Below the pieces are notes generated by a model. That model was given only the letters and a program-made list of their open reading frames with translations. It had not been told where the DNA came from and did not search any database. The translations under genes and the position numbers were made by a program. A stretch of DNA of 53,795 nt from positions 1 to 53,795 of the forward strand of contig CALIMV010000320.1 in assembly GCA_938045275.1 (NCBI GenBank), given 5' to 3'. Origin of the DNA: an uncultured Granulosicoccaceae bacterium. GTDB taxonomy: Bacteria; Pseudomonadota; Gammaproteobacteria; Granulosicoccales; Granulosicoccaceae. This document shows, piece after piece, positions 18,741-27,911 of this stretch. Numbering within the stretch: the stretch's first letter is position 1; each line of letters begins with the position of its first letter.

Positions 18741-19976
18741 ATGATAAAAGCCAGAATGATAAAAACCAATCCGACATTTTCAGTTCGAAAGCTTGTCCGG
18801 CAACTCGGCAGCGCTGTGCTGATTGCAGGACTTGCATTCACCGCGCAGGCTGCTGATACCATCAAGATTGGTGCTGTTGCACCGAAAACCGGTCCTCTGG
18901 CCGGTGGTGCCACCGTAACGCAATGGCCAAATGTTCAGCTGTGGGTGGAAGAGGTAAACGCTCGCGGTGGTCTCAAGCTTAAAGACGGTCAGCGTATGAT
19001 TGAGCTTATTGAATATGATGATAAAACCAATCCAGGCGAACACATCAAAGCCGTACAACGACTGGCAACACAAGACAAAGTTGACTTTATCATCGCTCCA
19101 TACGGTACCGGTTTTAATGTTGCAGCCGCACCAATTTATGCAAAATACGGTTATCCGCAAATAGCTGTCAGTGCCATAACCGATAAAATGGATGAGCTTA
19201 CCGCCAGATACCCTGGCTTGTTTTTCACACTTGGCACAACCACGTCGTTTGTTAACGGGGTAAAAGATATCCTTGTCGATATGCGAGAGTCGGGCAAAAT
19301 CGGCAATAAAGTGGCTATGGTTAACGTAGCTGATGCCTTTGGCATCGAATTGGCCGAAGCCGCTCGGCCTATTTTCACCGATGCCGGTTTTGAACTCGTG
19401 TATGACAATTCCTACCCGCTCGGTACACCAGATTTGTCTCCAATTATCAAGGGTGCCAAGGACGCTGCGCCTGATGCGTTTGTTGCCTGGTCGTATCCAC
19501 CAGATACATTTGGTTTAACCGAACAGGCCATCATTGAAGACCTTGATGTTGGTGCGTATTACACCGCGGTCGCCACTTGCTTTCCAGCGTTTGCCGGAAA
19601 GTTCGGTTCAAAAATTGACGGTGTATTGGGTGCCGGAGGTGTTAACCCGGATACCGACAAAATGAAAGACTATTTTGCCAAACACAAGGAAATTACTGGT
19701 AAAGATGCCGATGGTTGGGCGTCAGCGAATACCTATGTGTCTATGCAGATTCTCGAACAGGCTATTGAAGGTGTCGGCGAAGTCGATCGTGAGAAAGTCA
19801 CGCAATACATAAAAGACAATGCATTCGATACCATCATGGGCGAGATCAGTTTTGAGAATCAGGTATCAAACAAATTCTGGACTGTAGGCCAGTGGCAAGA
19901 TGGTGTTTACCGTGGTGTTGCATCTTCCAATATGGAAGGCGCAGCTGAAATAAAACAAAAATCAGGTTGGAACTAG
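18741..19976 (+). CDS. livK: Branched-chain-amino-acid-type ABC transporter substrate-binding protein
   Basis: Periplasmic binding protein of the LivK family, 411 residues. An in-frame ATG at 18729 exists, but GGAG at 18731-18734 lies six bases before ATG 18741. The signal peptide ends near AQAAD. Conserved features include IKIGAVAPKTGPLAG at the mature N-terminus and a ligand-domain stretch IIAPYGTGFNVAAAP. This type of binding protein often serves aromatic acids, urea or amides rather than Leu/Ile/Val; the aldehyde and alcohol dehydrogenases downstream point to an aromatic or phenylpropanoid substrate (inference). Confidence 0.92.
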   Translation: MIKARMIKTNPTFSVRKLVRQLGSAVLIAGLAFTAQAADTIKIGAVAPKTGPLAGGATVTQWPNVQLWVEEVNARGGLKLKDGQRMIELIEYDDKTNPGEHIKAVQRLATQDKVDFIIAPYGTGFNVAAAPIYAKYGYPQIAVSAITDKMDELTARYPGLFFTLGTTTSFVNGVKDILVDMRESGKIGNKVAMVNVADAFGIELAEAARPIFTDAGFELVYDNSYPLGTPDLSPIIKGAKDAAPDAFVAWSYPPDTFGLTEQAIIEDLDVGAYYTAVATCFPAFAGKFGSKIDGVLGAGGVNPDTDKMKDYFAKHKEITGKDADGWASANTYVSMQILEQAIEGVGEVDREKVTQYIKDNAFDTIMGEISFENQVSNKFWTVGQWQDGVYRGVASSNMEGAAEIKQKSGWN

Positions 19977-19997
19977 TTATTGAAGGAATAACTAGTT
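19971..19997 (+). terminator. Perfect hairpin spanning the livK stop codon
   Basis: AACTAGTTATT (19971-19981) and its exact complement AATAACTAGTT (19987-19997) flank a five-base loop; the livK TAG is inside the left arm. Only a short TT follows, so it is more likely a partial terminator or a 3' stabiliser that keeps binding-protein mRNA higher than permease mRNA. Confidence 0.55.
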
Positions 19998-20053
19998 TTG
20001 GATCTGAACAAAGTAAAGACTAGCGTTCCAATGGCCGGAAGATCAGATCGTCT

Positions 20054-20917
20054 ATGGATATACTGATCTCCGGTTTATTGCTTGGCGGTACTTATGTACT
20101 TATCGCCATGGGTCTTAATTTGCAGTACGGTGTTGCTCGCATTATGAATCTTGCTAATGGCGAGATGATTGTGCTGGGTGCGCTGGCCAGTTTCTGGGTG
20201 TTTACCACTGCATCAGTTAGTCCTATTTTCACCGTAGTGCTTATCTTTCCTGTTGCGTTGCTGGGTAACTGGCTTGTTTATCGGTACCTGTTAATACCAT
20301 TGGTACGCCGTGCCAAAAACCAGGGGCAATTAGAAGTTGATTCCATTCTGGCAACATTTGGCATGAGTTTCATTCTGGTTGGTATTGTCGTGTCTATCAA
20401 CGGTGAGTACTTTACGTATTCTTTTCTGGCCAGCCCGTTCGAAGTACTGGGCTCCACTGTGGCACTCAATCGACTGGTGGCATTTGTTTTTGCTGTCGTT
20501 ATCGCTTTGGTACTTTATCTGTGGTTAAACCGCAGTCGAGCCGGTATGGCGGTTCGTGCGGTTTCGGTCAATTCAGCTTCAGCTCGCTTGGTTGGCATAA
20601 ACGTAGAAAAAGTTTCTGCACTTGCGTTTGCCATTGGTGGGGCAGTAACGGCAGTTGCTGGTGTACTGATATCAACCTTCATTACACTTGATGCGTCAGT
20701 GGGCGTTATGTTTACGATGAAAGCGCTGATCATTGTAATAATGGGTGGAGTAGGCGACATTCGTGGGGCTATTATCGCCGCCTTGATTCTAGGTTTGGTC
20801 GAAACAGCTGTGGCCACACTGATCGACCCGGGCTTAACGTTGGCAGCTGCGTATCTGATATTTCTGCTGGTATTGTTGTTCAGGCCGCAAGGGTTGTTTG
20901 GAAAGCCGCAAACATGA
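20054..20917 (+). CDS. livH: Branched-chain-type ABC transporter permease LivH
   Basis: 287-residue LivH-family permease. It begins MDILISGLLLGGTYVLIAMGLNLQYGV, as is typical, and contains the conserved RAVSVNSASARLVGINVEKV coupling segment and GGVGDIRGA near the end. Eight or so membrane helices. ATG 20054 follows the livK gene by 77 bases, across the hairpin. Its stop overlaps livM by four bases. Confidence 0.94.
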   Translation: MDILISGLLLGGTYVLIAMGLNLQYGVARIMNLANGEMIVLGALASFWVFTTASVSPIFTVVLIFPVALLGNWLVYRYLLIPLVRRAKNQGQLEVDSILATFGMSFILVGIVVSINGEYFTYSFLASPFEVLGSTVALNRLVAFVFAVVIALVLYLWLNRSRAGMAVRAVSVNSASARLVGINVEKVSALAFAIGGAVTAVAGVLISTFITLDASVGVMFTMKALIIVIMGGVGDIRGAIIAALILGLVETAVATLIDPGLTLAAAYLIFLLVLLFRPQGLFGKPQT

Positions 20918-21840
20918 ACGCAGCTTCTGTTAAAAATCTGTCGATTGCGATTGTTTGTATTGTACTGGCTGCACTGATTCCATTTGTGTTTAACGGCTAT
21001 TGGCTTAGCATCGCGCTAACCGCCATGATGTACATAGCGTTAAGCACCAGTTGGGCACTTTTCTCTGGTCCCACACACTATATTTCTCTGGCCAGCGGTG
21101 CTTTTTTCGGCATTGGTGGCTATTTAGTTGCCACAGGTATGAGCGACTACAACTTATCGTTCTGGTTGATGATGGCTATTGCCGCCGTGGTCGCCACAGT
21201 ACTGGCAGCACTCATCGGTATGGCAACGCTTCGGTTATCCGGTGTTTACTTTGTTATTTTCACGCTCGGGCTTGCCGAGATGATTCGAAATCTTGTGTCC
21301 TGGGTGCAAAATAACTTTCTTGGTTCACGTGGTTTATACGTGCTCACCGATTTCACAGAGGCGCATATCTACTGGATGTTGTTAACAGTCTCAGTCATTG
21401 TGTTTGCTCTGGGGTGGGTTATTTCTCAATCACGATTAGGCTTTGCCATGCGCATCATCGGCAACGACGAGACAGTGGCCCGGCATGTCGGCATTAATAC
21501 AGCCAAAGCAAAAGTACTGTTGTTTATGACCACAGGATTTTTTGCTGCCATTGTAGGGGCCATCATCGCGCCACGATACTCCTATATAGAACCGAATCTG
21601 GTTTTCTCACCAGAACTCAGTTTTCTTGTGGTCATCATGGCATTGCTTGGTGGTATGCACAGGCTGTGGGGGCCGCTGCTTGGTGTTATACCGTTTACGC
21701 TGATATGGGAGGCCATCAGTATCTGGCTTCCCAATTTTACCACCCTGTTTTTGGGGCTTACTTTTCTTATCATCGTGTATTTTTTACCTAATGGTGTGGT
21801 GGGTTTACTAGAAAAACTGCGTGCAAGGGTGGCAACATGA
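20914..21840 (+). CDS. livM: Branched-chain-type ABC transporter permease LivM
   Basis: 308-residue LivM-family permease: YIALSTSWALFSGPTHYISLASGAFFGIGGY and later RIIGNDETVARHVGINTAKAK coupling region and GGMHRLWGPLLG. The usual G-N at the ISL/GH start is kept in recognisable form. ATG 20914 overlaps livH, and its own end overlaps livG by ATGA, so the three genes are translationally coupled. Confidence 0.94.
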   Translation: MNAASVKNLSIAIVCIVLAALIPFVFNGYWLSIALTAMMYIALSTSWALFSGPTHYISLASGAFFGIGGYLVATGMSDYNLSFWLMMAIAAVVATVLAALIGMATLRLSGVYFVIFTLGLAEMIRNLVSWVQNNFLGSRGLYVLTDFTEAHIYWMLLTVSVIVFALGWVISQSRLGFAMRIIGNDETVARHVGINTAKAKVLLFMTTGFFAAIVGAIIAPRYSYIEPNLVFSPELSFLVVIMALLGGMHRLWGPLLGVIPFTLIWEAISIWLPNFTTLFLGLTFLIIVYFLPNGVVGLLEKLRARVAT

Positions 21841-22568
21841 ATACCGCCCGCACACTACTTGAAACGATTAACTTAACCAAGTCCTTTGGTGGGCTGGTCG
21901 CTGTTAATGGATTAAATTTCAGTGTTAAGGAAAGAGAAGTGGTTGGCATCATCGGACCAAACGGTTCGGGAAAGACAACGGTTCTGAATTTGATTTCTGG
22001 TGCATTGCGCCCGACAGTTGGTAGCATCCAACTTGCAGGTCAGCAGATTTCAAACAAGTCAGCGCACCATATTGCCCGTAACGGCGTTGCTCGTACTTTT
22101 CAGCTGGTGCGCGTATTGCCGGGGCTAAGTGTCACTGACAATGTGATGGCTGGTGCCGTGTTTGGTCGCAAGCGATTGTGGAAGAACCATGCACTGAATC
22201 ATGCAGAATCGCTGCTGCAGCGAGTCGGGTTGGAAGACAAGCGATCATTGCCCGTATCATCATTAACTTATATCGATCAGAAGCGGGTGGAGCTTGCTCG
22301 TGCTCTTGCCGGGGATCCGCAAATATTGCTGCTTGATGAATGGTTGGCAGGTTTGAATCCGAGTGAATTGCAAACCGGGATTGCATTGATTCAATCACTG
22401 AGCGAGGAGGGCAGAACTATTGTACTGGTCGAGCACGTCATGGATGCAATTCGTTCGCTATGTCATCGCTGTATTGTTATGAATTCAGGTCAGCTTCTCG
22501 CGTCAGGCACGCCGGACGCCGTACTCTCTGATTCAGCGGTTATCACTGCATACCTGGGTGAAGACTAA
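21837..22568 (+). CDS. livG: Branched-chain-type ABC ATPase LivG with altered signature motif
   Basis: 243-residue LivG-family ATPase. Walker A is GPNGSGKTT, the H-loop is VEHVMD and the Asp/Glu of Walker B are present (LLLDEW). The ABC signature reads LTYID instead of the LSYGQ/LAYGQ type, and the residue after DE is Trp rather than Pro. I recall a LivG subgroup with similar substitutions, so this is probably a natural variant, not decay. In a LivG/LivF heterodimer the altered signature would complete the ATP site of LivF, whose H-loop residue is Gln, leaving one canonical site. Confidence 0.92.
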   Translation: MNTARTLLETINLTKSFGGLVAVNGLNFSVKEREVVGIIGPNGSGKTTVLNLISGALRPTVGSIQLAGQQISNKSAHHIARNGVARTFQLVRVLPGLSVTDNVMAGAVFGRKRLWKNHALNHAESLLQRVGLEDKRSLPVSSLTYIDQKRVELARALAGDPQILLLDEWLAGLNPSELQTGIALIQSLSEEGRTIVLVEHVMDAIRSLCHRCIVMNSGQLLASGTPDAVLSDSAVITAYLGED

Positions 22569-22607
22569 CATGAAAAAAACTGTTCCTATTTCTGGATACT
22601 GCGCATC

Positions 22608-23891
22608 ATGTTAGTTGTTGCTGATTTGAACGTACACTATGGTATGCACGAAGCGCTTCGCTCGGTTAGTTTGAGCGTAGCGCTTGACGAAATTGTTGTC
22701 ATACTCGGTGCTAACGGTGCAGGCAAGAGCACATTACTGAGTGCGATCGCTGGAATCTGTGAAGGAACAGTTAACGGACACATCGCTCTTGCAGGGGAGT
22801 CGTTGCGCAATCTGGACACAGCACAGATCGTTGAGCACGGCGTAGCTTTTGTTCCGGAAGGTCGAGGTGTGTTCAGTGATCTTTCTGTAGAGGAAAACCT
22901 GCAATTAGGCTCGTACTCAGAACACGCTCGGCACAATGAACAGGTTAACCTTCAACAAGTATTATCATTGTTTCCAAAGCTTGCGGAACGAAAAAAACAG
23001 ATAGTGAGAACCATGTCTGGTGGCGAACAACAAATGGTGGCTATTGGACGAGCATTGATGTCAGCACCATCAATACTGATGTTAGATGAACCATCGCTCG
23101 GGCTTTCACCATTATTGTGCAAAGAACTATTCAGCTCATTGAAACGCGTGCGAGACTCTGGCGTTGGTGTTTTACTGGTAGAGCAGAATGCCAAACAAAG
23201 TTTGAGTATTGCTGACAGAGGCTACTTGCTTGGCAACGGTAGTATTATTGGCGAAGACAGCGCGACAAACTTGCTCAACGATCCTAACGTACAAGCAGCT
23301 TATCTTGGTGGTGCTATAGCGTCGCAGGCAGCGCCCATTACTGTTGCTGCAGTTCAACAGGGTGTTAATGGCGGCCATACATTGCCGGACAGCTCAGTTG
23401 GTATTCCCTCTACTATAAATGTTACACCTTCAGTATCTCAACAGCATGTACAAACCGTATCATCAGATTCGATGCTCAATGAAAACATTGATGCATTGGT
23501 ATCAAGGGCCAGTTCCAGCGCATCGAAACACCGCACCGCGAGTGCGAATACACCGGTGCAGGTGGTGAAGTTATCGTCTATACCATCATCTGTTGGTGAA
23601 GGTAAACCCACCGACAGTGTAAGTAAACCTGTAGCTCCTATAGCTCCTGTTGAATTGCCACAAACACAAGACAAAAAAATACAGGCACTACTTGCCGAGT
23701 TTGAAACAGCAGCAAAAAATGCCGCAACAGGAACTAAAAACACTAAAACCGAAGCTGCGAAAAAAAGCCACGGCCGTACCACAAGTGAGGACAGTCATCC
23801 ATTGCCGCATATTCCGGTATACAAAAAATCCACCGTTACCGTGTACCGGCGTGACGATGCCGGGAATCTTCGTAAACAGGAAGAATCATAA
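22608..23891 (+). CDS. livF: Branched-chain-type ABC ATPase LivF with long disordered C-terminal tail
   Basis: The first ~237 residues are an ordinary LivF ATPase: Walker A GANGAGKST, signature MSGGEQQ, Walker B LMLDEPSLGLSP and the family-typical LVEQNA in place of an H-loop His. LivF normally ends here, but the frame continues for about 190 residues (from about 23316), rich in Ser, Thr, Ala, Val, Gln and Pro, ending in a basic/polar segment (IPVYKKSTVTVYRR). A short possible helix, DKKIQALLAEFETAAKNA, lies inside. The stop is two bases before the aldehyde dehydrogenase start, so gene order argues against a frameshift artefact, though a missed frameshift near 23320 should be excluded. The tail's function is unknown. 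Confidence 0.9.
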   Translation: MLVVADLNVHYGMHEALRSVSLSVALDEIVVILGANGAGKSTLLSAIAGICEGTVNGHIALAGESLRNLDTAQIVEHGVAFVPEGRGVFSDLSVEENLQLGSYSEHARHNEQVNLQQVLSLFPKLAERKKQIVRTMSGGEQQMVAIGRALMSAPSILMLDEPSLGLSPLLCKELFSSLKRVRDSGVGVLLVEQNAKQSLSIADRGYLLGNGSIIGEDSATNLLNDPNVQAAYLGGAIASQAAPITVAAVQQGVNGGHTLPDSSVGIPSTINVTPSVSQQHVQTVSSDSMLNENIDALVSRASSSASKHRTASANTPVQVVKLSSIPSSVGEGKPTDSVSKPVAPIAPVELPQTQDKKIQALLAEFETAAKNAATGTKNTKTEAAKKSHGRTTSEDSHPLPHIPVYKKSTVTVYRRDDAGNLRKQEES

Positions 23892-23893
23892 TC

Positions 23894-25351
23894 ATGGCAA
23901 GAAAACTCGACTATTACAGTGGGGGTGAGTGGGTCAGTTCACCGAATCGATTCGGTGATACTAATCCTGCCAACGGCGATATTTGGGCTGATGTGGCTGA
24001 CGCCGATGTAAGCGCAACACAACAGGCCATTCAAACTGCACAAGAGGCGTTTGCTGGTTGGGCAAGTTTGCCGCACACTAAACGCGCTCACTTCATGATC
24101 GCCATGGCTGAGGAATTTGCCAATCGCCAAAGTGATGTCGTTGATGCATTAAAAGCTGAGGCTGGTGGCTGGTTTGGTAAAGGCATGTTTGAATCCGGTT
24201 ATGTGCCCGAAGTATTTTATGCTGCTGCAGCGACAACTTATGCACCCATAGGTGAAGTTATGCCGTCTGAGCACCACAAATTATCCATTGCGTCGCGTCG
24301 GCCAATAGGTGTGGTCAGCGTGATTTCTCCATGGAATTTTCCGGCACTGCTGAGTAGTCGTGGATTCGCGTTTCCGTTGGCAGCTGGTAATACCATCGTA
24401 TTGAAACCGTCTGAAGAAACGCCCTACACAGGCGGGTTGATATTTGCTGAAATCGCCGAGGCAGTTGGCTTACCACCCGGTGTGTTAAATGTGGTGACCT
24501 GCTCTCGCAATAACGTTATGGATGTTGGTAATGAATTGGTCGAAAACCCCCTTGTCAAAGGCATATCGTTTACAGGCTCAACTGCTGTGGGGCGACAGAT
24601 TGCTGCCAAAGCCGGAGCGCACTTGAAAAAAGCCTGCGTGGAACTCGGTGGTAAAGATGCTTTGATCATTTGCGATGATGCCGATATGGAAAGAGCCCTT
24701 GGTGCGGCGAATTTCGGCAGCTTTATGCATCAGGGTCAGATCTGCATGAGTGTGGAAAAGGTACTGGTTCATCAAAGTATTTACGCAGAATTTTTACAAG
24801 CTTTTATTAAGCGTGCGGGCGCTTTGAAAATGGGCGACCCGTCGGAGAGTGATGGCAACGTTATTGGACCACTGATTAATGACAAGCAAGTCGACAATGT
24901 TCAATCTCAGTTACAAGACGCTATTGCAAAAGGTGCGAAAGTGGAAGTGGGCGGACAAATACAGGGGCGGTTTGTGCAGCCAACCATACTAACCGGCGTG
25001 ACAGCGGACATGTCCGTTTATCAAAATGAAACCTTTGGACCGGTCGTGCCCGTTATTCCGTTTAATACCGATGATCAGGCAATCGCCATAGCCAATGATA
25101 CTGAATACGGTCTTTCCTCCGGTGTAATCACCAGGGACGAACAACGTGGGTTGGCCATTGCACACGCATTAGACACTGGTATGTGCCACATAAACTGTAG
25201 TTCAGTCAATGATGAACCGCATATACCATTCGGAGGGTCAAAGGCTTCGGGCGTGGGTCGCCACGGTGGTCGGTGGTCAACCGAAACGTTTACCGAAACG
25301 CGGTGGATAACTATCGACAGAGGTGGCAGACCGTATCCACCGATGTTTTAA
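23894..25351 (+). CDS. NAD(P)-dependent aldehyde dehydrogenase (vanillin/benzaldehyde type)
   Basis: 485-residue aldehyde dehydrogenase oxidising an aldehyde to the acid. The general base is Glu250 in ELGGKD, the nucleophile Cys284 in GQICMS, and the cofactor loop is FTGSTAVGR. SPWNFP and the C-terminal PFGGSKASGVGRHGG are family-typical. Overall it resembles vanillin/benzaldehyde dehydrogenases. It is two bases after livF, with AGGAAG inside the livF tail serving as SD. It probably oxidises the aldehyde made by the SDR encoded next. Exact substrate is inference. Confidence 0.92.
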   Translation: MARKLDYYSGGEWVSSPNRFGDTNPANGDIWADVADADVSATQQAIQTAQEAFAGWASLPHTKRAHFMIAMAEEFANRQSDVVDALKAEAGGWFGKGMFESGYVPEVFYAAAATTYAPIGEVMPSEHHKLSIASRRPIGVVSVISPWNFPALLSSRGFAFPLAAGNTIVLKPSEETPYTGGLIFAEIAEAVGLPPGVLNVVTCSRNNVMDVGNELVENPLVKGISFTGSTAVGRQIAAKAGAHLKKACVELGGKDALIICDDADMERALGAANFGSFMHQGQICMSVEKVLVHQSIYAEFLQAFIKRAGALKMGDPSESDGNVIGPLINDKQVDNVQSQLQDAIAKGAKVEVGGQIQGRFVQPTILTGVTADMSVYQNETFGPVVPVIPFNTDDQAIAIANDTEYGLSSGVITRDEQRGLAIAHALDTGMCHINCSSVNDEPHIPFGGSKASGVGRHGGRWSTETFTETRWITIDRGGRPYPPMF

Positions 25352-25420
25352 GCAATCCAACGTACAGCTAGTGGGCATGGAGATGGGTTTAAGCCGCAGA
25401 TCGATGAGAGAATGTAAGTT

Positions 25421-26230
25421 ATGACAAATCAGAGTTGGACAACTGGTAAGTTGCTACGCGATAAAACGATCGTCGTAACGGGCTGCTCATCGGGTATCGG
25501 TAAGGAAACATCGCGGCTCATCAAGCAACTTGGTGGTGATGTTTTAGGTGTGGATGTTAACAAAACTGATGATCACGTTGACGAATTGTACATAGCTGAT
25601 ATGTCTGATCGGCGAACGATTAAAGCGTTGATCAACGCATTGCCGACAGGAATTGACGGCATTGCCAACATCGCTGGTCTGCCGCCAACGGCACCTGCGG
25701 AAAAGGTTGTATTGGTGAATTTGGTTGGTTTGAAGTTCTTCACAGAAAACATGATTCCAAAACTTAACGATAATGCCTCTATCGTTAATCTTGCATCACT
25801 TGCAGGTTTTGGCTGGCCAGCAGCACTTGAGAGTATCAGGGCGAGCGAGCATCTGGAATTTGAAGATGTGGACGCCTTTATGCGCGAATACAACATCACA
25901 AACCATGATGGCCGAAGTTATTTCTTTTCCAAAGAAGCGCTGGTAGTTTGGACAATGAAGGAGCGCTGGGCATGGCGAGAACGAGGCATACGCATGAATG
26001 CTGTTTCTCCAGGACCGGTAGATACCCCCATTTTAAAAGATTTTTTAGAAACCCTCGGAGAACGTGCTGAAGAGGATGCCAGGGTAATGGACCGACCAGG
26101 ATTGCCCGAAGATGTAGCGCCGGTGGTCACTTTTTTATTGTCTGATATGACAAGTTGGATTCGTGGTACCAACCTACCGGTTGATGGGGGCATGAGTTCA
26201 CATTTGCACTGTAAGATAAACCAGCTGTAG
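25421..26230 (+). CDS. Short-chain dehydrogenase, coniferyl-alcohol/3-alpha-hydroxysteroid dehydrogenase type
   Basis: Classical SDR of 269 residues. The cofactor motif is TGCSSGIG (20-27), followed by NIAG (83-86), Ser126 in NLASLAG, and Tyr167/Lys171 in YFFSK. The spacing of the acidic residue after beta-2 (GVDVNKTDD) suggests NAD. The long insertion before the catalytic Tyr (ESIRASEHLEFEDVDAF region) is shared with coniferyl-alcohol dehydrogenase and 3-alpha-HSD. It lies 69 bp after the aldehyde dehydrogenase in the same operon; an alcohol to aldehyde to acid sequence is a natural reading. Confidence 0.88.
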   Translation: MTNQSWTTGKLLRDKTIVVTGCSSGIGKETSRLIKQLGGDVLGVDVNKTDDHVDELYIADMSDRRTIKALINALPTGIDGIANIAGLPPTAPAEKVVLVNLVGLKFFTENMIPKLNDNASIVNLASLAGFGWPAALESIRASEHLEFEDVDAFMREYNITNHDGRSYFFSKEALVVWTMKERWAWRERGIRMNAVSPGPVDTPILKDFLETLGERAEEDARVMDRPGLPEDVAPVVTFLLSDMTSWIRGTNLPVDGGMSSHLHCKINQL

Positions 26231-26241
26231 AGAGACTATAA

Positions 26242-27864
26242 ATGAACACGACAACACTGATCGTTTGGATTGTTGCCATACTAATAGTGCTGGCAATTCT
26301 GGTTGTACTATTTGCGTCATTCTATAAACGTTCAACTGGCGACTTCAGTTTAATTCGCACAGGCCTGGGCGGTCGGAAGGTAGTCATGGATGGCGGTGTG
26401 CTGGTATTGCCGTATTTCCATGAATTAACGCGTGTCAACATGCAAACGACACGATTCGAAGTGTCGCGTTCGGCAGATCAGGCACTTATTACCAAAGACC
26501 GGATGCGTGTTGATGTTGGTGTTGAATTTTATGTATCGGTTGACCCATCGATCGATGCTGTGACGCGTGCTGCACAGACACTCGGTAATCGCACGTCCAA
26601 TCCAGAAAAATTACATGAACTTATTGACGGTAAGCTAATTGATACTTTGCGTTCAGTTGCAGCACGCATGACGCTGGATGAGCTACATGAGAATCGCGGT
26701 GATTTTGTGGCTGAGGTTCAACAGAATGTCGCAGCGTCCTTAAGCCGCAATGGCCTTTCACTCGAAAGCGTATCATTAACCTCACTCGATCAAACACCTT
26801 TTAATTCGTTAGATGAGAATAATGCGTTTAATGCCGTTGGTATGCGTCGTTTGGCAGAAGTCATAGCAGATTCGAAAAAAGAGCGCGCACTGATCGATCG
26901 GGATGCTGAGGTTGCCGTACACCGATCGACTATGGAAGCCTCTAAATTGAAACTCGGCATCGATCTTGAACAACAAGCTGCCGAATTGGAACAAGTACGA
27001 GAAATTGAAACGCTACGAGCACAGCAGTTGTCTGAAATTGCTGAAAGAAAAGCCAAGAGTGAGCAAGCTACTAATGCTGCGCGTATACAAATGGAACGGG
27101 CCATCCGCACTGAAGACATCGCGCGTGAGCAAGCAATAAGTGAAGCAGAAATTCAGCAAGCGACCGCGCTGGAAGAGGCAAAGCTGCGACGTAACATTGC
27201 TGTTTCGGCCACGTCTCAGGAGGAGAGCAAGGCACAAGCTGCCGCTGATCAGGCGCGGGCAGAAGCCGTCGCTGCGGCTGAAGCCATAGCTACAGCACGA
27301 GCCGTAGCCACTGCACAACGTGAAAAGCAAGTGGCATTGCTGCAAGCGAAAAAACAAAGTGCGATCAAAGCCGAAGATCTATTTGCAACAGCGCAGGCGC
27401 AAGCTGAAGCCTCAGTAGAGCAGGCCAAAGCGACGTTGTCCAAAGCCAACGCAAAAGCTGAAGTCAACAAACTGCGGTTGGAGTCACAGCGAGCCAAACT
27501 CAGTATTGAAGCCAATGCCAGACGTGAGTTGAACGAGGCTGATAATTTACTCTCCAATGAAATTGTGGCACTCAAGGCCGAAATGGCGAAGCTGGAAGCC
27601 TTGCCGAAAGTGGTCGCAGAAATGGTTAAACCTGCCGAGAAAATCTCATCGGTCAATATCCATCATGTGTCCGGTCTAGGTAGCAGTGGTGGTAACAATG
27701 GCGGTGATCAATCCAAACCGGTTGTCAATCAGGCACTTGATTCTGTAATGGATATGGCTGTGCAGCTACCAGCGTTAAAAAAGCTTGGTGAGGAGCTTGG
27801 CATCAGTATGGATAAGGGTCTGAGCGGCGTTACCGACGCACTGGATTCGGATAATAAATCGTAA
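26242..27864 (+). CDS. Flotillin-like SPFH-domain membrane protein
   Basis: 540 residues: an N-terminal membrane helix (about 5-27), an SPFH/band 7 domain to about residue 210, a long Ala/Glu/Lys/Gln-rich coiled coil to about 450, and a Gly/Asn-rich stretch (SSGGNNGG) before a short C-terminal segment. This is the YqiK/flotillin layout, a scaffold of membrane microdomains. ATG 26242 is 11 bases after the SDR stop and in the same direction, so it is likely co-transcribed with a catabolic operon, which is unexpected. No NfeD-like partner lies beside it. Confidence 0.9.
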   Translation: MNTTTLIVWIVAILIVLAILVVLFASFYKRSTGDFSLIRTGLGGRKVVMDGGVLVLPYFHELTRVNMQTTRFEVSRSADQALITKDRMRVDVGVEFYVSVDPSIDAVTRAAQTLGNRTSNPEKLHELIDGKLIDTLRSVAARMTLDELHENRGDFVAEVQQNVAASLSRNGLSLESVSLTSLDQTPFNSLDENNAFNAVGMRRLAEVIADSKKERALIDRDAEVAVHRSTMEASKLKLGIDLEQQAAELEQVREIETLRAQQLSEIAERKAKSEQATNAARIQMERAIRTEDIAREQAISEAEIQQATALEEAKLRRNIAVSATSQEESKAQAAADQARAEAVAAAEAIATARAVATAQREKQVALLQAKKQSAIKAEDLFATAQAQAEASVEQAKATLSKANAKAEVNKLRLESQRAKLSIEANARRELNEADNLLSNEIVALKAEMAKLEALPKVVAEMVKPAEKISSVNIHHVSGLGSSGGNNGGDQSKPVVNQALDSVMDMAVQLPALKKLGEELGISMDKGLSGVTDALDSDNKS

Positions 27865-27911
27865 TGACAAACTTGAGCGATATATTGAGCCAAAAGCAGC
27901 GGTCAAACCAT

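Noticed and set aside
21837-22568. LivG as a decayed pseudogene because of LTYID and DEW
   Set aside because: The frame is intact, Walker A, Walker B Asp/Glu and H-loop are kept, it overlaps its neighbours tightly, and similar substitutions occur in a LivG subgroup.
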